Assembly (NCBI GenBank): GCA_025330725.1
Contig: JAIWND010000031.1
Coordinates: 186,001 to 250,000 of the forward strand
Source of the DNA: Chlamydoabsidia padenii
Lineage: Eukaryota; Mucoromycota; Mucoromycetes; Mucorales; Cunninghamellaceae
Length of the DNA stretch: 64,000 bases
Reading direction: 5' to 3'
Both the position numbers and the translations under genes were made by a program. The notes below the pieces were generated by a model, which was given only the letters and a program-made list of their open reading frames with translations, was not told where the DNA came from and ran no database searches. Shown here piece by piece: positions 25,109 to 38,633 of the stretch (positions are counted from its first letter, which is position 1; each line of letters starts with the position of its first letter).

Positions 25109-25555
25109 GTTATTAATAAATAACATTAGTCGTAATAACGTCATTTGTATTGTCCATTGTCTCTTTTTTTTTTTTGTTTGTCTCGCCCGGTCTCTCTATG
25201 AAATGAAGGTCTTCTATGAGGGGATAATACATAATGGATTAGTGCTCCCCTATGAAGGTAGACACGTATCGATTTATGCATGACCGAAGATGGCGGGGGA
25301 GGGGAGACAATTACCATGGGTACGTACGATCCACTTGTGGATTTTGAATCCCGACTGATTATCAGTATTCCGACCCATCAGGTACCACTATTCATGCAGG
25401 TATCACTTCGCAATAAGCATTCAGTTTATCATTCAGTGTAAAAAGAAACACAAAAAGTAACAAGATAAAAAAGATGTTTTATATATTCTAGTTTTATTAA
25501 TACAAGTGTCATCAATAATCTATTTCTAATTATGATATCTACAGGAGTTGCTATT
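25015..25555. other. Convergent spacer with T run and palindrome-like segment
   Basis: A 541-bp stretch between HAP5 and the Dlp1-like gene. It has a T run at 25078-25107 and a TTTTGAATCCCG element near 25342-25353. No gene seen. Confidence 0.5.
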
Positions 25556-26900
25556 CTAATGGCCCAAAGTTCGAGCTAATTGGATCAAAGCGTCTTGAGC
25601 AATAGAGGGTGGTAATTTACTGATAGCATGTATCGCGTTTTGGCAGTGGGTATCCGCGAGAGAGAGAGTTCGTTTTAGCCCATCCGTTTGATATACCAAA
25701 GATCGAGACTATAAGAATACATATACTTGATTAGCCATGCTCGTGAGATTGTTATTGTACTGTACCTTTTCTATATCACCATCCATATTAAAGTTACGGT
25801 TGAATATCGTGTTTAGTTCTGCAATTTCTTGAGCTGCAAATAATAATGGTGCGTTTATGATGGGAGGTTCATTTAGACTGGCCGCATTCTTTGCAAAGTT
25901 TTGTACATCATGGTGTAACTAAAAAAGAGAGAGATGTTTTTAGAATCATTCAATCCTTTCATACTGTTTCCTATCCTACCTGAATAGCCAATCCCATATG
26001 TTTACCATATTCGTATGCGCATTGTGCCACTTCCTTGTCCGCCCCACCAAGGACCATTGATGACCTACAGCTTTGAGCAATCAAACTGCCTGTCTTTAGA
26101 TAACATTGTTCCAAATAGTCGTCCAGACTGTCACCGCTGTTCTTGACCTGCATCACTTCACCTTCCACCAAATTAGCAATACATGTCGCCATCAATTCAA
26201 TACATTCCGCACTACGGAGTTGAGCCAATGCCAGTGATGCCCGCGCCAGTAAAAAGTCCCCTGCCAATACCGCCATCTTGTTCCCAAACATACTGGCCTG
26301 ATTATCATTGTCATCCAAGACACCATAGTGAAGCAATGACGAAATGTGAATCATTTCCGATATTTCCGCCAATCGTCGTTGAGTGTCCAAGATGACGGCA
26401 GGTGGCGTCGCATTCGCTTGGGCCATGAGTAATACCAGGAGAGGTCGTATACGTTCAGTGTCGCCCGATAAATAGTGTTTTGCCATGGTTTTCAAAAAGG
26501 GGTGTCCGGTGCCTAGTAATTTGGTAATGTTGCCCTTGAGTTCCCATACATCTTTGCCAAGTAATTTCACGGGATCCATCATACGATCGGGATTGTCGGT
26601 TTTGACCAAATCTTGAGCTTCCCGTAGTGCATCATGCCAGGAATCTGCTTTGCCAGTAAAAGGTAAGGTTTCCATAGTAGGTTTGGTAACATGACGCAAG
26701 GGAGTGTTCTTTAGAATGGTTGATCGGATAGAGTCAATGCCGTTGACAATGCCGCTGAAGGGTGAGCCATTAGTCGCCTTGTTGTTATCAATGTTGTAGT
26801 GTGGTGTACTGGTAAACAAGGATCGGTTCAAGGTTTTTTTTACTGCTTGGCCTACCAGAGGTACAGATTTACCGGAAGTTTTTTTTAATAAAGAGATCAT
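25556..26900 (-). CDS. Dlp1/PDSS2-like non-catalytic subunit of polyprenyl diphosphate synthase
   Basis: Mitochondrial partner of the trans-prenyl synthase that makes the ubiquinone side chain. Exons 25980-26900, 25766-25918 and 25556-25708 give 408 residues. The first ATG (26900) gives MISLLKKTSGKSVPLVGQ, a basic amphipathic presequence; the frame extends upstream only through a TTG. The core matches PDSS2: LAEISEMIHISSLLHYGVLD, then FGNKMAVLAGDFLLARA. Both Asp-rich metal motifs of true synthases are lost: the first DDxxD position reads LLHYGVLD and the second reads LHHDVQNF. That loss is the family's defining feature, so this is not the catalytic Coq1/Dps1 subunit. A heteromeric enzyme, as in S. 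pombe and human, is implied. Confidence 0.9.
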
Positions 26901-27097
26901 GACAAGAATCGTATAGGCAAGAAAGAAGATAGATAAAAATAAAAACAAGATAAAGACATCAAAAAATTAAAAATCGGCGTTTCAAAATATTACCCCTGCC
27001 TGGTGTGCACTTTTTATTTTTTGACATGATCATACGATAACCCTCCCACCTTTTATTTATCAAGTGTGGACACATCTATAGCTAGTATACAAACACA

Positions 27098-27865
27098 TTA
27101 TTTATATAAAGATTTACCTAATACGTATTCCACCACATCGTCGTCCATAAACTGTGATAGCACCGCCCGATCGTCTCTTCCGGACAAGACACGTGCCACA
27201 GCCTGTCTTGCCAAAGTACTTGATATTGAAGCAACCGCACCATCCAATGAGATACGAGTCATTTTATCTGCATAATGTTGAGCCAAAGAAGAGGAACCAT
27301 AGCCAGGGCGATCAGCGCATACGAGGCGGCAAGTGTTAAAAAAAGGATCGAGGACGCAAGTGACGGGTGTAGGTAAGTAATACTTTGGATCCAACAGTCT
27401 TGTCACAGTATCTTGGCCAACAATAAACGTCAATTCCACCCCGCTATGCCATTGTTGTATTTCTTTGGCCTTGTCGATAAATTTGGCTTGGTGAGTGAGG
27501 CCGACGTACACAGGATGATGAGGGGTGGTGTGCCGTTTTGCCATGAGCTCCATCATTTCCACTCGTTCGATAATGCTTGCGCCTGTTAAGGTCTTGTCTA
27601 CATTTTGTGTCGAGAAGAGAAGAAGACTGGCGTCAAAATAACCTGGCTGTGTATCGAGGGCTTTTGTCAAGAGTGCCGCATGAGCTTTGGTTGGTGGATT
27701 GAATGACGAGTCGAGTATGAGAAGACGAGGGCGGTTTGTTGGCGCATACCATTTTCCCTGTGCTGATTCAGGTTCAAATGTTAAAAAGAAGCCGTCCGAT
27801 TGGTGATTCTTGATAATCGTGGCCAGTCGTTCAGTGTTTTGACTAGTTAAATTACAAGAAGACAT
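27098..27865 (-). CDS. Pof1-like nucleotidyltransferase (NMN adenylyltransferase-related)
   Basis: Single exon, 255 residues, starting MSSCNLTSQN at the first ATG; upstream in-frame sequence has only a TTG. The nucleotidyltransferase fold is marked by ILDSSFNPPTKAHAALL, which corresponds to the GSFNPxHxGH ATP site with Thr and Ala-His replacing the usual residues, and by ISSTLARQAV near the C-terminus, the ISSTxxR motif that binds the triphosphate. Further blocks such as FIVGQDTVTRLLDPKYY fit the NMNAT-like Pof1 branch of fungi. True NMNATs are longer in the middle and keep GxxxPxHxGH. Whether this protein makes NAD or acts otherwise, as suggested for yeast Pof1, cannot be told from sequence. 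The gene lies head to tail downstream of the histidine kinase gene's end. Confidence 0.82.
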   Translation of the reverse strand: MSSCNLTSQNTERLATIIKNHQSDGFFLTFEPESAQGKWYAPTNRPRLLILDSSFNPPTKAHAALLTKALDTQPGYFDASLLLFSTQNVDKTLTGASIIERVEMMELMAKRHTTPHHPVYVGLTHQAKFIDKAKEIQQWHSGVELTFIVGQDTVTRLLDPKYYLPTPVTCVLDPFFNTCRLVCADRPGYGSSSLAQHYADKMTRISLDGAVASISSTLARQAVARVLSGRDDRAVLSQFMDDDVVEYVLGKSLYK

Positions 27866-28112
27866 TGTCAAGAGAGTAGGAGCTAAATAGATTCAGCGCC
27901 AAAATATTAGCCTACATGCAAAATATTTAAAGGCCGCCCTGTAAAAATAGTTGGACCCTGTTTTTTATTATTTATTTGCATTATGAGTGATAAATACATA
28001 AAAAGGAAGAGGAAAGATTATAACAAAGAATGATGGCAATAATGAAAAAAAAAAAATGTAAAATGTATACTAGTTAAAGGAATGATTTTATAAAGAGTAA
28101 AAAGGGGAATAA

Positions 28113-31100
28113 CTAGCCTAGGTGAAGATGACCTTCAGGTAACAAGTAACTACGGATCACATCACTAAGGATGGCAAAGTTGACTGGTTTGGATATATAA
28201 GTTGAGAATCCAGATTCAAGGCATTTGTTAGCCACATTGCTCATTACATTGGCAGATAGTGCTACAATAGGTATTCGTCGTTGTTCAGAATTCAAATTGG
28301 TTTCTTCCCATTCCCGTATCTCTTGAGTAGCTTCAAATCCATCTATAAAAAAGAGGTGAGTCATGGTTGTTTTCCCAATCCCAAAACCAATTTACCTTTT
28401 ACTGGCATAAAGAGGTCACATAGTACCAATGAGTAATAGCCGTAAGGTTTCTTCGTAAAGTAGTTTACAAATTCTTCACCATCGTTTGCCACATCAACCA
28501 CCAATCCCACACGAAGAAGATACCGTGTTAATACCTTTTGATTCACCAGATTATCTATTATGTATGTAAACGAAAATCAAAAGTTAGCAGGTTGATAAGA
28601 GACGATTTGTTTTTTAATTGCCTTCTACTAGTAGTATACGGAATCCTTTGCCGCCCACATCAGCTTCCATTTTCCTGAAAATTTCCTTCTGGGTGGAGGC
28701 ACTACGGTGTGATGATTCGGATGCAGAGTAAGGATCATTACGTGTCGCCCCCGGTTCGTTTCTGATCCCAAAGTACCAGTTCAATTTACTGCGTTTAAGA
28801 GGTTTAAATACAAAGCCACAGCTTTTAGGTATCACTTCCCTGTGACGGTAGTGGTCAGACGAAGTATATTCCATGAGCAGAGACCGTTGAATCGGAGTGG
28901 TGACGATCATGATATTGGCTTTACAATGCATAGGCGTGTCACAGATCGAGCTCGTCAGGGCCAGGATGTGTTGTTCCGATCGCAAATTGATAAGGATATA
29001 ATCAAAGCCACCAGAGGAGGCCGAGAGGTGTGTTTGCGCTTCGGCATAGTTGGCGGCAATATCCAAAGTATAATGTTGGTGCAAGCACAGTTGGTGGATG
29101 ATGCGTCGGACATGTCGTTCCATGGTGTTTCTCGAGTGGTTCCATTCGCATACGATCAAGGTGCGCAAGGGTGCGAGTCGAGTAGGTGTGCGAGGTGGCA
29201 AGATGATGGCTGTGTTGGCTGACATCAAGTCCCGTGTGGCGGATGGATTTGTGGTGGTGGTGAGCTCCTTGATCAAGTCGGGTGAGTTGAAGGACGTGAT
29301 GGGAGTGACGAGATGGGTCGATTTGTGTAGTGCAATGGTAGGCGTATCGGGTATGGATGGTGGCAAGACACATTCTTTCAGAGACGCGGGTGATGACGGT
29401 TGTTTCCTTTTCGGTGGTGGTTTGAGCTGCATATTGATAGGTTTGTTGATTAGTGCATCCTGAAATCGATCAGTACAAGACGGCGCTAGTTCATTGGTTT
29501 GAGAGTGTTTTTTCGAATGTGCCAATGGTGAAGGAGAAAATTGGCCGAGATCATTGTTGTTTGAGGACCTTGAGTTTTGATTATTAGTACTGGTTGTTGT
29601 TTCAAGGTGTTGTTCTTGTTGTTTTTGTTGCTGATGTAACAGTTCTTGCCGATAAGTTTGATCGTGTACCACTTTGTATGCATCTGTTCTAAAGAATGGA
29701 TCCATGGTCTTGTGCTGAGGTGTCTGAGGTAGAGGCCTGGTGTTGGCTTTTGGAATGTCGAATTTTGCTGTAAAGGAAAATGTTGATCCAACACCTTTTT
29801 CGCCACTGCATTTCATTTCACCACCATGGAGTTCAATGAGTTGTCGAGATATCACAAGTCCAAGTCCACTACCACCATGTTTGCGGGTACTCTGTTAATT
29901 AAATACTAGTTATTACAGTGAAATTACATGTGTTTTCTTTCTATGTACTGTACTTACAGAGCTATCAATCTGTGAGAATGGTTTAAACATGACCGCCTCC
30001 CCATCAGAGTCGAATCCAGTGCCAGTATCCAAGACTTCAAACAAAAGTAATATTTCAGAGTTGTCTTCAGCTTTACTTTGTATTTTGCACCTAGTATAAA
30101 TTTCACCATAGGTAGTAAACTTGATTGCATTCTAGATTGATAAACAAAAAAGGAGTTGAGTACTTTTATGTCGGAGTTTCAAATCCATTTATGCACTTTA
30201 CCCCAATTAAATTCAAGAGCACCTGTCGTAAGCGTACTCGATCCCCTTTCACCACAGCAGGCACATCGTCGTCCACCCAAAAGCTAAGTTCTAGACCTTT
30301 TTGGATGGCAAGTGTTGACAGTAATTCATTGGCATCTTCAATCATGGTGACAAGACTGAATGGTTCGGCAGATAATTTCATCATCCCCGCCTCTACTTTG
30401 CTGAGATCCAAAATGTCATTAATCACCACCAATAAAGATTCTGCAGATTGTTGAATTGTATGAGCATAATCTAACTGTTCCACCGTTAGGTCAGTATCCA
30501 ATAAAAAGTTGAGCATGCCAGTGATGCCGATTAAAGGGGTTCGAATTTCTATGACGCAATGTGAAGGAGGGAAGAGTTAGATTAATTCCTGGGTCATAAA
30601 TACTCCTTACCATGTGACATGTTGGATAGGAAACGTGTTTTGCTTTCAGTAGATTTCTGTGCTGCATTATGGGCTTCCTTGAGTTTATGTTCCAGAAGTT
30701 TATGATCGTTTATGTCGGTACTATAAAATAAAATAAAAAGATATAGAGAGAATGAGTTGATAAGATATAGATAGTTGACCCATAATAGATTACATTACCA
30801 TGTTCCAAACCAACGCACTTCCCCTGTGTCGAGTTCATCTACAGAGATACACTTGACTAAAAACCACCGATAAGAACCATCACCACCCAAGAGCCGAATT
30901 TCGGAATGCCAGGCAACACCAGCAGTCTTGTGTGGAGAGAGATCGGGTAACTGGAGTTTGTGACGATCATCTGGATGTACCTGAGACATAAACCCAAGGC
31001 CCTGGGTCCGATCAAAAGGTTGCGACGAGTACTTTTCCCACTTTCCATTAGCATAAGTCAACCCAATTCCAGGAGAGAAGGTGAATACAATTTGGGGTAT

Positions 31101-33921
31101 AGCATCCGCCAATAGTCGATATTTCCGTTCATTACTTTCGATTTCCATTTGCCTCAAGTTGTTTTCTTTGGCCAATTGTTGATCGTGGACATCCGTGCTA
31201 AAACATAAATACTCTCCATTAGTTCATCATCATCCCGTGTTTATTTTATTTTTTCCAGTACTTGCCAGGTTCCAAACCAGTGAATGATTTTTCCTTTTGT
31301 ATCCCTTAATGGTACAATTCGCCATAAGAAGCCCCGGTAGACACCGTCGAATCGTCGTAGTCGATATTCACCAGCAAATCCATTTCCTTGTTTGAAAGCA
31401 TTTTCCCATGCTTGTCTAAAATCAGTTTGATCATCAGGGTGCATATGAGATAGCCAGCCAGGTCCCAAATGTTCTTGCATTGCCTTGCCAGTGTATTGTA
31501 AGATTCGATTGTTGACCCAAGTGATTTGACCAGTGGTAGTGGAGCAGGTGCTATAATCGTACATAAACCACGCGAGAATTAAAATAATAATTAAAAGAGA
31601 GAGAAAGAGTAAATTATGATATCGTCATCGTCATCAAGATCGCCATTCACATTCCCTCCCATACTTACAATACATGAATCGGAATTCCATCAATAACGAG
31701 TCGTAATAATGTAGATCTTGGTGTATACAAATACTTGTCGAATATTTCACTTGATCTTGTATGTCGAATAGTGACATATCGCCTATGATCTTCTGATGCA
31801 GATGTAATTGAAGCTCGTCGAGGTCGTGGTCCCATAAAAGTCGCCATTGCCGAGTTTCGTCGTTTCACAGATCCATGTTGTTTCCTGTATTTCTTGGTAC
31901 GGCCATGGTGTGGTGGTACTTTTGAAGAAGCAAAGGGTTAGCAAGGATCTATTAATATAAACATGACAAGTATGGGTAATAATACCTTTTACTGTGATCC
32001 GTGGTCCGTGTTTTTGTTGATGCAGATCCCTGTATTGACCACTCGAGGACGTTGTTGCCTCATTGACCTTTTGTTGATGACTTCTTTTACTGTTGGTGGA
32101 AGAAGTGACTTGATCATCATCGTCATCATCAGGCGAAGGATAAGGATGAGATGATGGTAATGTTGATGATGATGATATTGTATTGTTGTCCAAGTGTGTC
32201 GGTTTTTGATTTGATGAGGAGAAGGAGCAAGTCGAAGAAGTATCACTAAACCCATCCGTAGATTTACCAAACGTTTGACTTGGCCACCTTTTTATTTTAT
32301 GAGAATGCCGACGAAGTAATGGTTTCCGACCGCCACTTTTACCGGCACTAGAAGGGTCAGTATTGAATCTAGATTGTACCATTCGAGAGTAAGCCAGGGC
32401 ATTAGACAGACTTGTTGCAATAAAGGCTTGTAGAGATCGAAGACATTTTAAAAGCACCACCGGGTATGGAACAACAGGAGATAAAAAAGATAGGATCGCA
32501 ATTGGTGTTGGATAACATTGTGATTGATGATTAGATCTAGTTGTTGTTTTGTTGTTGTTGTTATCATCAAAGTCAGGTGGATGGACAATGGGAATATGTA
32601 TTAATGAATGAGCGTTTGATGCTGGTGGTGGGAATGCTATGGTAGAGTTGGTACATGTGAATTCGGAGGAGTCTGGGTTGAATGCATCATCGTCAATATC
32701 AGGTACCGACTGGAAAAAGGGATTGATGTCGAGATCCATTAATGCTGGTGAAGGTGCTGGTGAATGTGACCAAGGAGACGGTTGTTGTTGTTCATATTCA
32801 TCGTAATCCATCATAAAAGAAGAAGGTCCTATATAGAAAAAAAGAGAGAGAGAGAGAGAGAAATCAGTTTCATCCATTTTAATTTAATACCGATATTATT
32901 TACCTTCTTGATTCATTGAGTGTATTTCCGAATTGACTGATTGACGTAGAGATGACCTTTTTTCCAACAATGTACGCCTAATCATGTCTTGATGTTCATC
33001 CCAAGGCTTTTTCACATAAGATCTAGGTGCAAAGAATCCAGATGTTGATTGTGATCGATATTCTCTTGATAAAACAATGATATCCTTTCGCCGAAGGACT
33101 TGTTGGATACTGGTTTGGTTGATGAGAGGTACAGGATCCGAATCCAATGACTGAAGACGTTCAAAGCATTGACGCACAGACTTTGTTGATGTGGAGTGTG
33201 ATGGTAAGGAGGCTGATACATTGGACGAGGACGAGGATGACGTTGATGATGATGATGATGATGATGATGAAGAGAAGGACGAAGAGATTGAATCCGAGTG
33301 ATGATGCCGGTCAATTTGTTGATTTGTTGTTGTGTTAGTGATATTATTACCATCCTTGTTGTTACATGCCGAATCACCTTGTGTTATATTGTTGATATTA
33401 AAGTATTCAGGGGTACAAAGTACGTTTTCATTATTATTGTGGTTGTTGTTGCTATCAGTTTTATTGTTATTGGTTTTATTATTACTAGTGTTGTCATATA
33501 CCGCCTTGAGTCCCCAAGGTCCATTGTAAGGATCACTGGCATCTTGAGGAATACACAAGGTCACCCGAGAGGCCCGAAAGGAATCGCTTGTAAACAGTTC
33601 GACTACCGTAGCCCACCAGTTGTGTATATTGATTTCCTTTGATAGTTTGAGTGATGTTTTATACAAATTAGGTGTTTCAAAGGTGAGTGTAGGTAGGGTG
33701 ATGCGTACAGTGGCGTCTGAAGTGTTGTTGTTATTGTTCTTTTTAGGTAGTGCTGTTGAAGAGGTTTGCTGTAGGAGTTTGTTTTGTAGTCTTTTTTGTT
33801 CAGAGTAGAGTTCCGCATGATACTGAGACGTTTTTGACGGTAGACGATGCTGCCGATCGTGGTGGTGAGAAGAAGGAAGAGATGGTGGAGGAGGGTGACC
33901 AGTTTGGAAAGTTGGTTCCAT
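28113..33921 (-). CDS. Hybrid histidine kinase with tandem PAS domains
   Basis: Predicted 1694-residue sensor feeding a His-Asp phosphorelay, probably towards an Ypd1-type transmitter and HOG-like outputs. Eleven exons: 32904-33921, 31986-32828, 31669-31918, 31266-31550, 30799-31197, 30611-30720, 30202-30548, 29958-30131, 28622-29891, 28396-28554, 28113-28342. The N-terminal 620 residues carry an uncharacterised conserved block (about 85-150) within Asn/Ser-rich disorder. Two PAS/PAC units follow (about 690-930), each ending FGTCTD. The HisKA box SNMSHEIRTPL has the phosphoacceptor His968, then N-box NAIKFT and G-box GGSGLGLVIS. The C-terminal receiver has ED-N (1566), phosphoacceptor Asp1612 (LCDLFMP) and Lys in SKPVNF. 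No transmembrane segment. Introns 31198-31265 and 28555-28621 have GC donors. Fungal HHK group not assigned. Confidence 0.93.
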
Positions 33922-34880
33922 TCTGACTTCAAGTGTTGTATAGTTTCGTTTCCAGACAAGCTAAAAGGTACGAGCTGGACATAAAAAGAATAAAAGAAGG
34001 AGAAGAGGGAACAATGACTATAAAAGAGTTGTAAAAGATGTTTATATACAAGTGATGGATGGAGTCTACTTTTCTATAAAAATAAAAAAATAAAAATAAA
34101 AATAAAAAAAGTGAGAGAGAAAGAGAGAGAAGAAGAAAAAAAAAGGGGGGGGGAAGTAAGTTTTGAAATTTGCAGAAAATGACTGACTTTAGTTTATGAC
34201 GTATTTTAACAAAACTAAGTAGTTTCCCAAATATGGAGGGAGCCAAAGCAATATGAAATAGCTGCAATGAACTTTTCCGCACGTTCCTTAAATTGGGCAA
34301 CCCCTCGAGCAAGGAAGAAGTATGTATCACCCACACACACTTCTCCCTCCTTCTTCTTTTATAACACATTGAATGATGATACGAATTTACTACTTGTTTG
34401 AAACTTTAAGTCAAGATCACTTTTCCCGAGCGGAGTTTTTTCCTCTCACGATGTTACCATGATCAGCAGTTTCTGCGTCGATCACAAGATGAATGACTTC
34501 ATCACTATTAATATGACTTTACGAGTCATCACCGACATTAAATGTTCCAAAAGCTCTCTCACATTGTCAATAAGAACATGTTTGACTTTTTTTAATAGTC
34601 CCTTTTGGTTAGTGAGACTGATAAAGTTCGCCCTATAATTGACTTACCAATAAAAAGTCGTTCATGCACCGAAAGCACATTTTTCGGGGTTTGAATGTTT
34701 TCAAAAGAAGTCTGAGTTCCCATCACAACATCAGTATATGATAGATGATTTAAAGGGGGTCTCCTCCATATACTTTTCTCTTTTGCTTGAGGGAATGTCT
34801 CACAAGGGGACATAAGGAGTAGATGGCTATGACGCAACATTTTGAATCACCGATAACCCCGATAGTGAACTAAATATGGC
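33922..34880. promoter_or_regulatory. Histidine kinase 5' region and unassigned DNA
   Basis: Upstream of the histidine kinase ATG lies an A-rich and purine-rich run (34075-34150) likely to be leader or core promoter. Beyond about 34380 no gene is recognised; the ORFs are short and show no family resemblance. Confidence 0.4.
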
Positions 34881-34881
34881 C

Positions 34882-34998
34882 TGGACTGTGCTTCGTCGTA
34901 TATACATTTGAAAAGGGTGACACAGATGCCATCACATTGAGGAGATTTGGTTCGTCACGGCACTTGATGCATTAAAAAGAACAATCGCCAGTGTAACT
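34882..34998 (+). repeat. Diverged repeat A, copy 1
   Basis: About 117 bp starting TGGACTGTGCTTC and ending CAATCGCCAGTGTAAC. It matches copy 2 at 35391-35522 with scattered substitutions and a short length difference. Part of both copies can be read as related peptides (DTDAITLRRFGSSR here, NTDAIALRKFSSSR in copy 2), which suggests fragments of an old coding element. Confidence 0.7.
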
Positions 34999-35048
34999 TT
35001 TGCACTTTCTTTTTTAGGAAACCAGTCTGGCATATCAGGTGGAGCAAA

Positions 35049-35292
35049 GCTTATTGTTGTAATGATATTATGGGGAAATTGATCGAGTGATAATGACACG
35101 ACGTCTTTTTTTTTTCAACAAATCATATCACCGGGTTTTGAGCAGACCATAGGGTGGATTAGAAGGAGCCCTCACGTGTTGGTATTAAAAACGAGGCATC
35201 AGAAGCCCATGGTAGCATCTTTTACTGTCACAAATGTAGTGGAGGGAAATGCATAATTCACACAGTCGGGATCACATTCAAATCCCGCTTCT
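35049..35292 (+). repeat. Repeat B, copy 1 (resembles spermidine synthase upstream DNA)
   Basis: This segment resembles 36808-37103, the DNA directly upstream of spermidine synthase. Shared blocks in order include GATCGAGTGATAATGACACG, GACGTCTTTTT, an identical 20-plus-base stretch beginning ATGGTAGCATCTTTTACTG, and ATTCAAxTCCCGCTT at the end. Between the blocks the copies differ by insertions. No spermidine synthase coding DNA follows copy 1. Confidence 0.75.
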
Positions 35293-35390
35293 TAAAGCAA
35301 TTGTATGAAGTATAGATTAGTTGTATTGTTGAATCCCTCCTTTTTAAACTATTCAATAAAACTTTTTATCTTTTATGTATACGTGTGTGT

Positions 35391-35522
35391 TGGACTGTGC
35401 TTCATCATATATGTTTTGTAAATGGATAACACAGATGCCATCGCATTGAGGAAATTCAGTTCGTCGCGACAATTCAACATCACCTTGAGGCATATTCAAA
35501 AAAGAACAATCGCCGGTGTAAC
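35391..35522 (+). repeat. Diverged repeat A, copy 2
   Basis: Second copy of the element at 34882-34998, in the same orientation, about 0.5 kb downstream. It includes an extra 12-15 bp in the middle. It lies inside a short ORF with no recognised family. Confidence 0.7.
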
Positions 35523-35929
35523 AATAAAGGACTTTCTTTTATGTATGGTCACCTGTAAAAAAAAAAAAAAATGTCAGGACTTCTTTATCGGGCTACTCAA
35601 AAAAAGACGGTGTAAAGGACAAAGACACAAAAGAGGTTTATTGGGTGTAAACATAATCATATCATCTAAACTAATGGTAAACTAAACTATACTAAATAGG
35701 GTTTCCAATGAGATGGAATAGCGAGTATATTCATCAAGATGTTTGTGAGTCGCCAGTCATCCTATTGCAAGCTTCCGATATTTCTTGAAGATAACGTGTC
35801 AGAGTCCCATAATGCTTCTATCTTGATCAAGTTTGTCAATTTTGGCCAGAATTGTTCGAGAGGATTCAGTTCCGAGAAGTATGATGTAGCCGTAACCCAA
35901 GTTCAGCAAGTGATAGTGTAATCATCTTG

Positions 35930-36344
35930 GGTAAGTACATTGTCCCTAACCAAATAGTAGTATTTGAAGTGACTTATCTCGACCCCAACACCAACATCAA
36001 TACCACAACCACTAGGACAGAAAGAACCACAACAATTGACCCACTTGGTGAACCTACGGAAAGAAGCCTGGATCTTATCATTGATGTAAGTGAACAAAAA
36101 GAACACTGTTTATGCTTTAACCATGTGACTTACACTACTTTTTTATAACATAGACTGCTGAAAATGTCATTTGTGATATCAAAAGCCATTTATTGAAACA
36201 TGACCCTGGATCCTCTCACTTGATAGCTGTGAAAGCTTTGGAATTTGTATATGTATCTCTGACTTTATGATTCTCATGGAACTTTATGATTTAGAAAGCT
36301 TCAAGAAGACGGTCGCTTTATTATTTTACTTGCAGGTAAGTTGT
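35930..36344 (+). pseudogene. Possible decayed gene fragment, family unknown
   Basis: Three short blocks can be joined across plausible GT-AG introns on the plus strand: one from about 35930 to 36085 (begins KYIVPNQIVVFEVTYLD), one from 36155 to about 36248 (TAENVICDIKSHLLKHD ... VKALEF) and one from 36296 to about 36342 (KLQEDGRFIILLA). No start codon with a convincing leader and no continuation could be found, so it may be a remnant of a repeated element. I do not recognise the family. It sits between the two copies of repeat B. Confidence 0.3.
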
Positions 36345-36807
36345 GGGTTTGCTGTCTTGCTCTTTTGGACGAATACCAGTGTCTTTTGTTGGTAGTTAAC
36401 CTGCTTATTTTTTATCTGTTTTAGAAACAAGTAAAAGGTCTTTTTAGAAAGTATCTACTGCGACAACTACAATGAAAACGTAGTATTTATTATACCTTTG
36501 ATGACTCGTCTCCTCCATCAACCCCACCATTAATGTATCAAACAACATTGAACCCGGCGATTTACTTCTCTCCTGCAAAGCAACGGCCCCCTCTAGTTAT
36601 ATCATTTGTATACAATCTTTATACCCAATAAATTTCTTTTGTATATTTATCTTTTACATTGACTTTTTTTATTGTTATTATTAGGATACTCCAACAACTG
36701 ATTTGGGCGACAAGTGAAAACCAAAAGGGTGACAGGTTAATTAAAGAAATCCCCGACATCTGTTTTTTCCATGTACGACACCAAAAAGGTACCTGATTTG
36801 AAAAAAA

Positions 36808-37103
36808 GCTTATTGTATGATAATGGAAACCGATCGAGTGATAATGACACGAGGAATTGACGTCTTTTTCGACATCGTATCACTAGAGACATTTTTTTAG
36901 GGTGGGGGCAGAGTGGGTAGACATGATTTATGTCAAATCACAAAAGTAGAAACCCAGTTGATGATCAGAAGAAACCTCATGTGCTGGTATGAAACTGAGG
37001 CATTAGAGGTACACATGGTAGCATCTTTTACTGTCACAACCCCTGATAGTGAAGAGATGCATGATTCACACGGTCGGGGTTACATTCAAGTCCCGCTTGA
37101 AGC
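36808..37103 (+). repeat. Repeat B, copy 2, upstream region of spermidine synthase
   Basis: Counterpart of 35049-35292. It ends with ATTCAAGTCCCGCTT at 37084-37098, about 110 bp before the spermidine synthase start codon, and is followed by a T/C-rich leader. This copy presumably contains the working promoter. Confidence 0.7.
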
Positions 37104-37206
37104 AAATTTTTTTCTTTCTTTGTTATTTGGACATCCGAGTTTTTTTTTTTTTTATCATTCTCTCCTTCTTCTTTTTTTTCACTTTCTCTAACAAACATAG
37201 ATTATC

Positions 37207-38398
<1,192 letters not shown>

Positions 38399-38633
38399 TT
38401 TTTAATATAGATTAGTTGCTATTGATTATCCTCCTCCCTTTTTATATATAAACTAGTCAATAAAAACTCTATCTTAAAAAGACATCACAACCGCATGAAT
38501 TTCACTGATAAGCCCCTAGGTTTGAAATCCCGTCGTGTTCTTTGGATCACACTGGATGCAATGTGGATAGTGGATGATCCCGTTCCTTTTTTGTTTTGTC
38601 TTCCTTTTTTTACCTGCTACTCATTATACTCAA

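Noticed and set aside
25556..26900. Catalytic hexapr­enyl/polyprenyl synthase Coq1
   Set aside because: Both Asp-rich metal-binding motifs are absent; the sequence follows the PDSS2/Dlp1 branch.
26901..26948. Upstream extension of the Dlp1-like protein by a hydrophobic stretch
   Set aside because: The extension starts with TTG, not ATG. The first ATG at 26900 gives a normal mitochondrial presequence.
33603..34369. Minus-strand ORFs overlapping the histidine kinase N-terminus as separate genes
   Set aside because: They are alternative frames of Asn/Ser-rich coding DNA and of the 5' leader, with no family resemblance.
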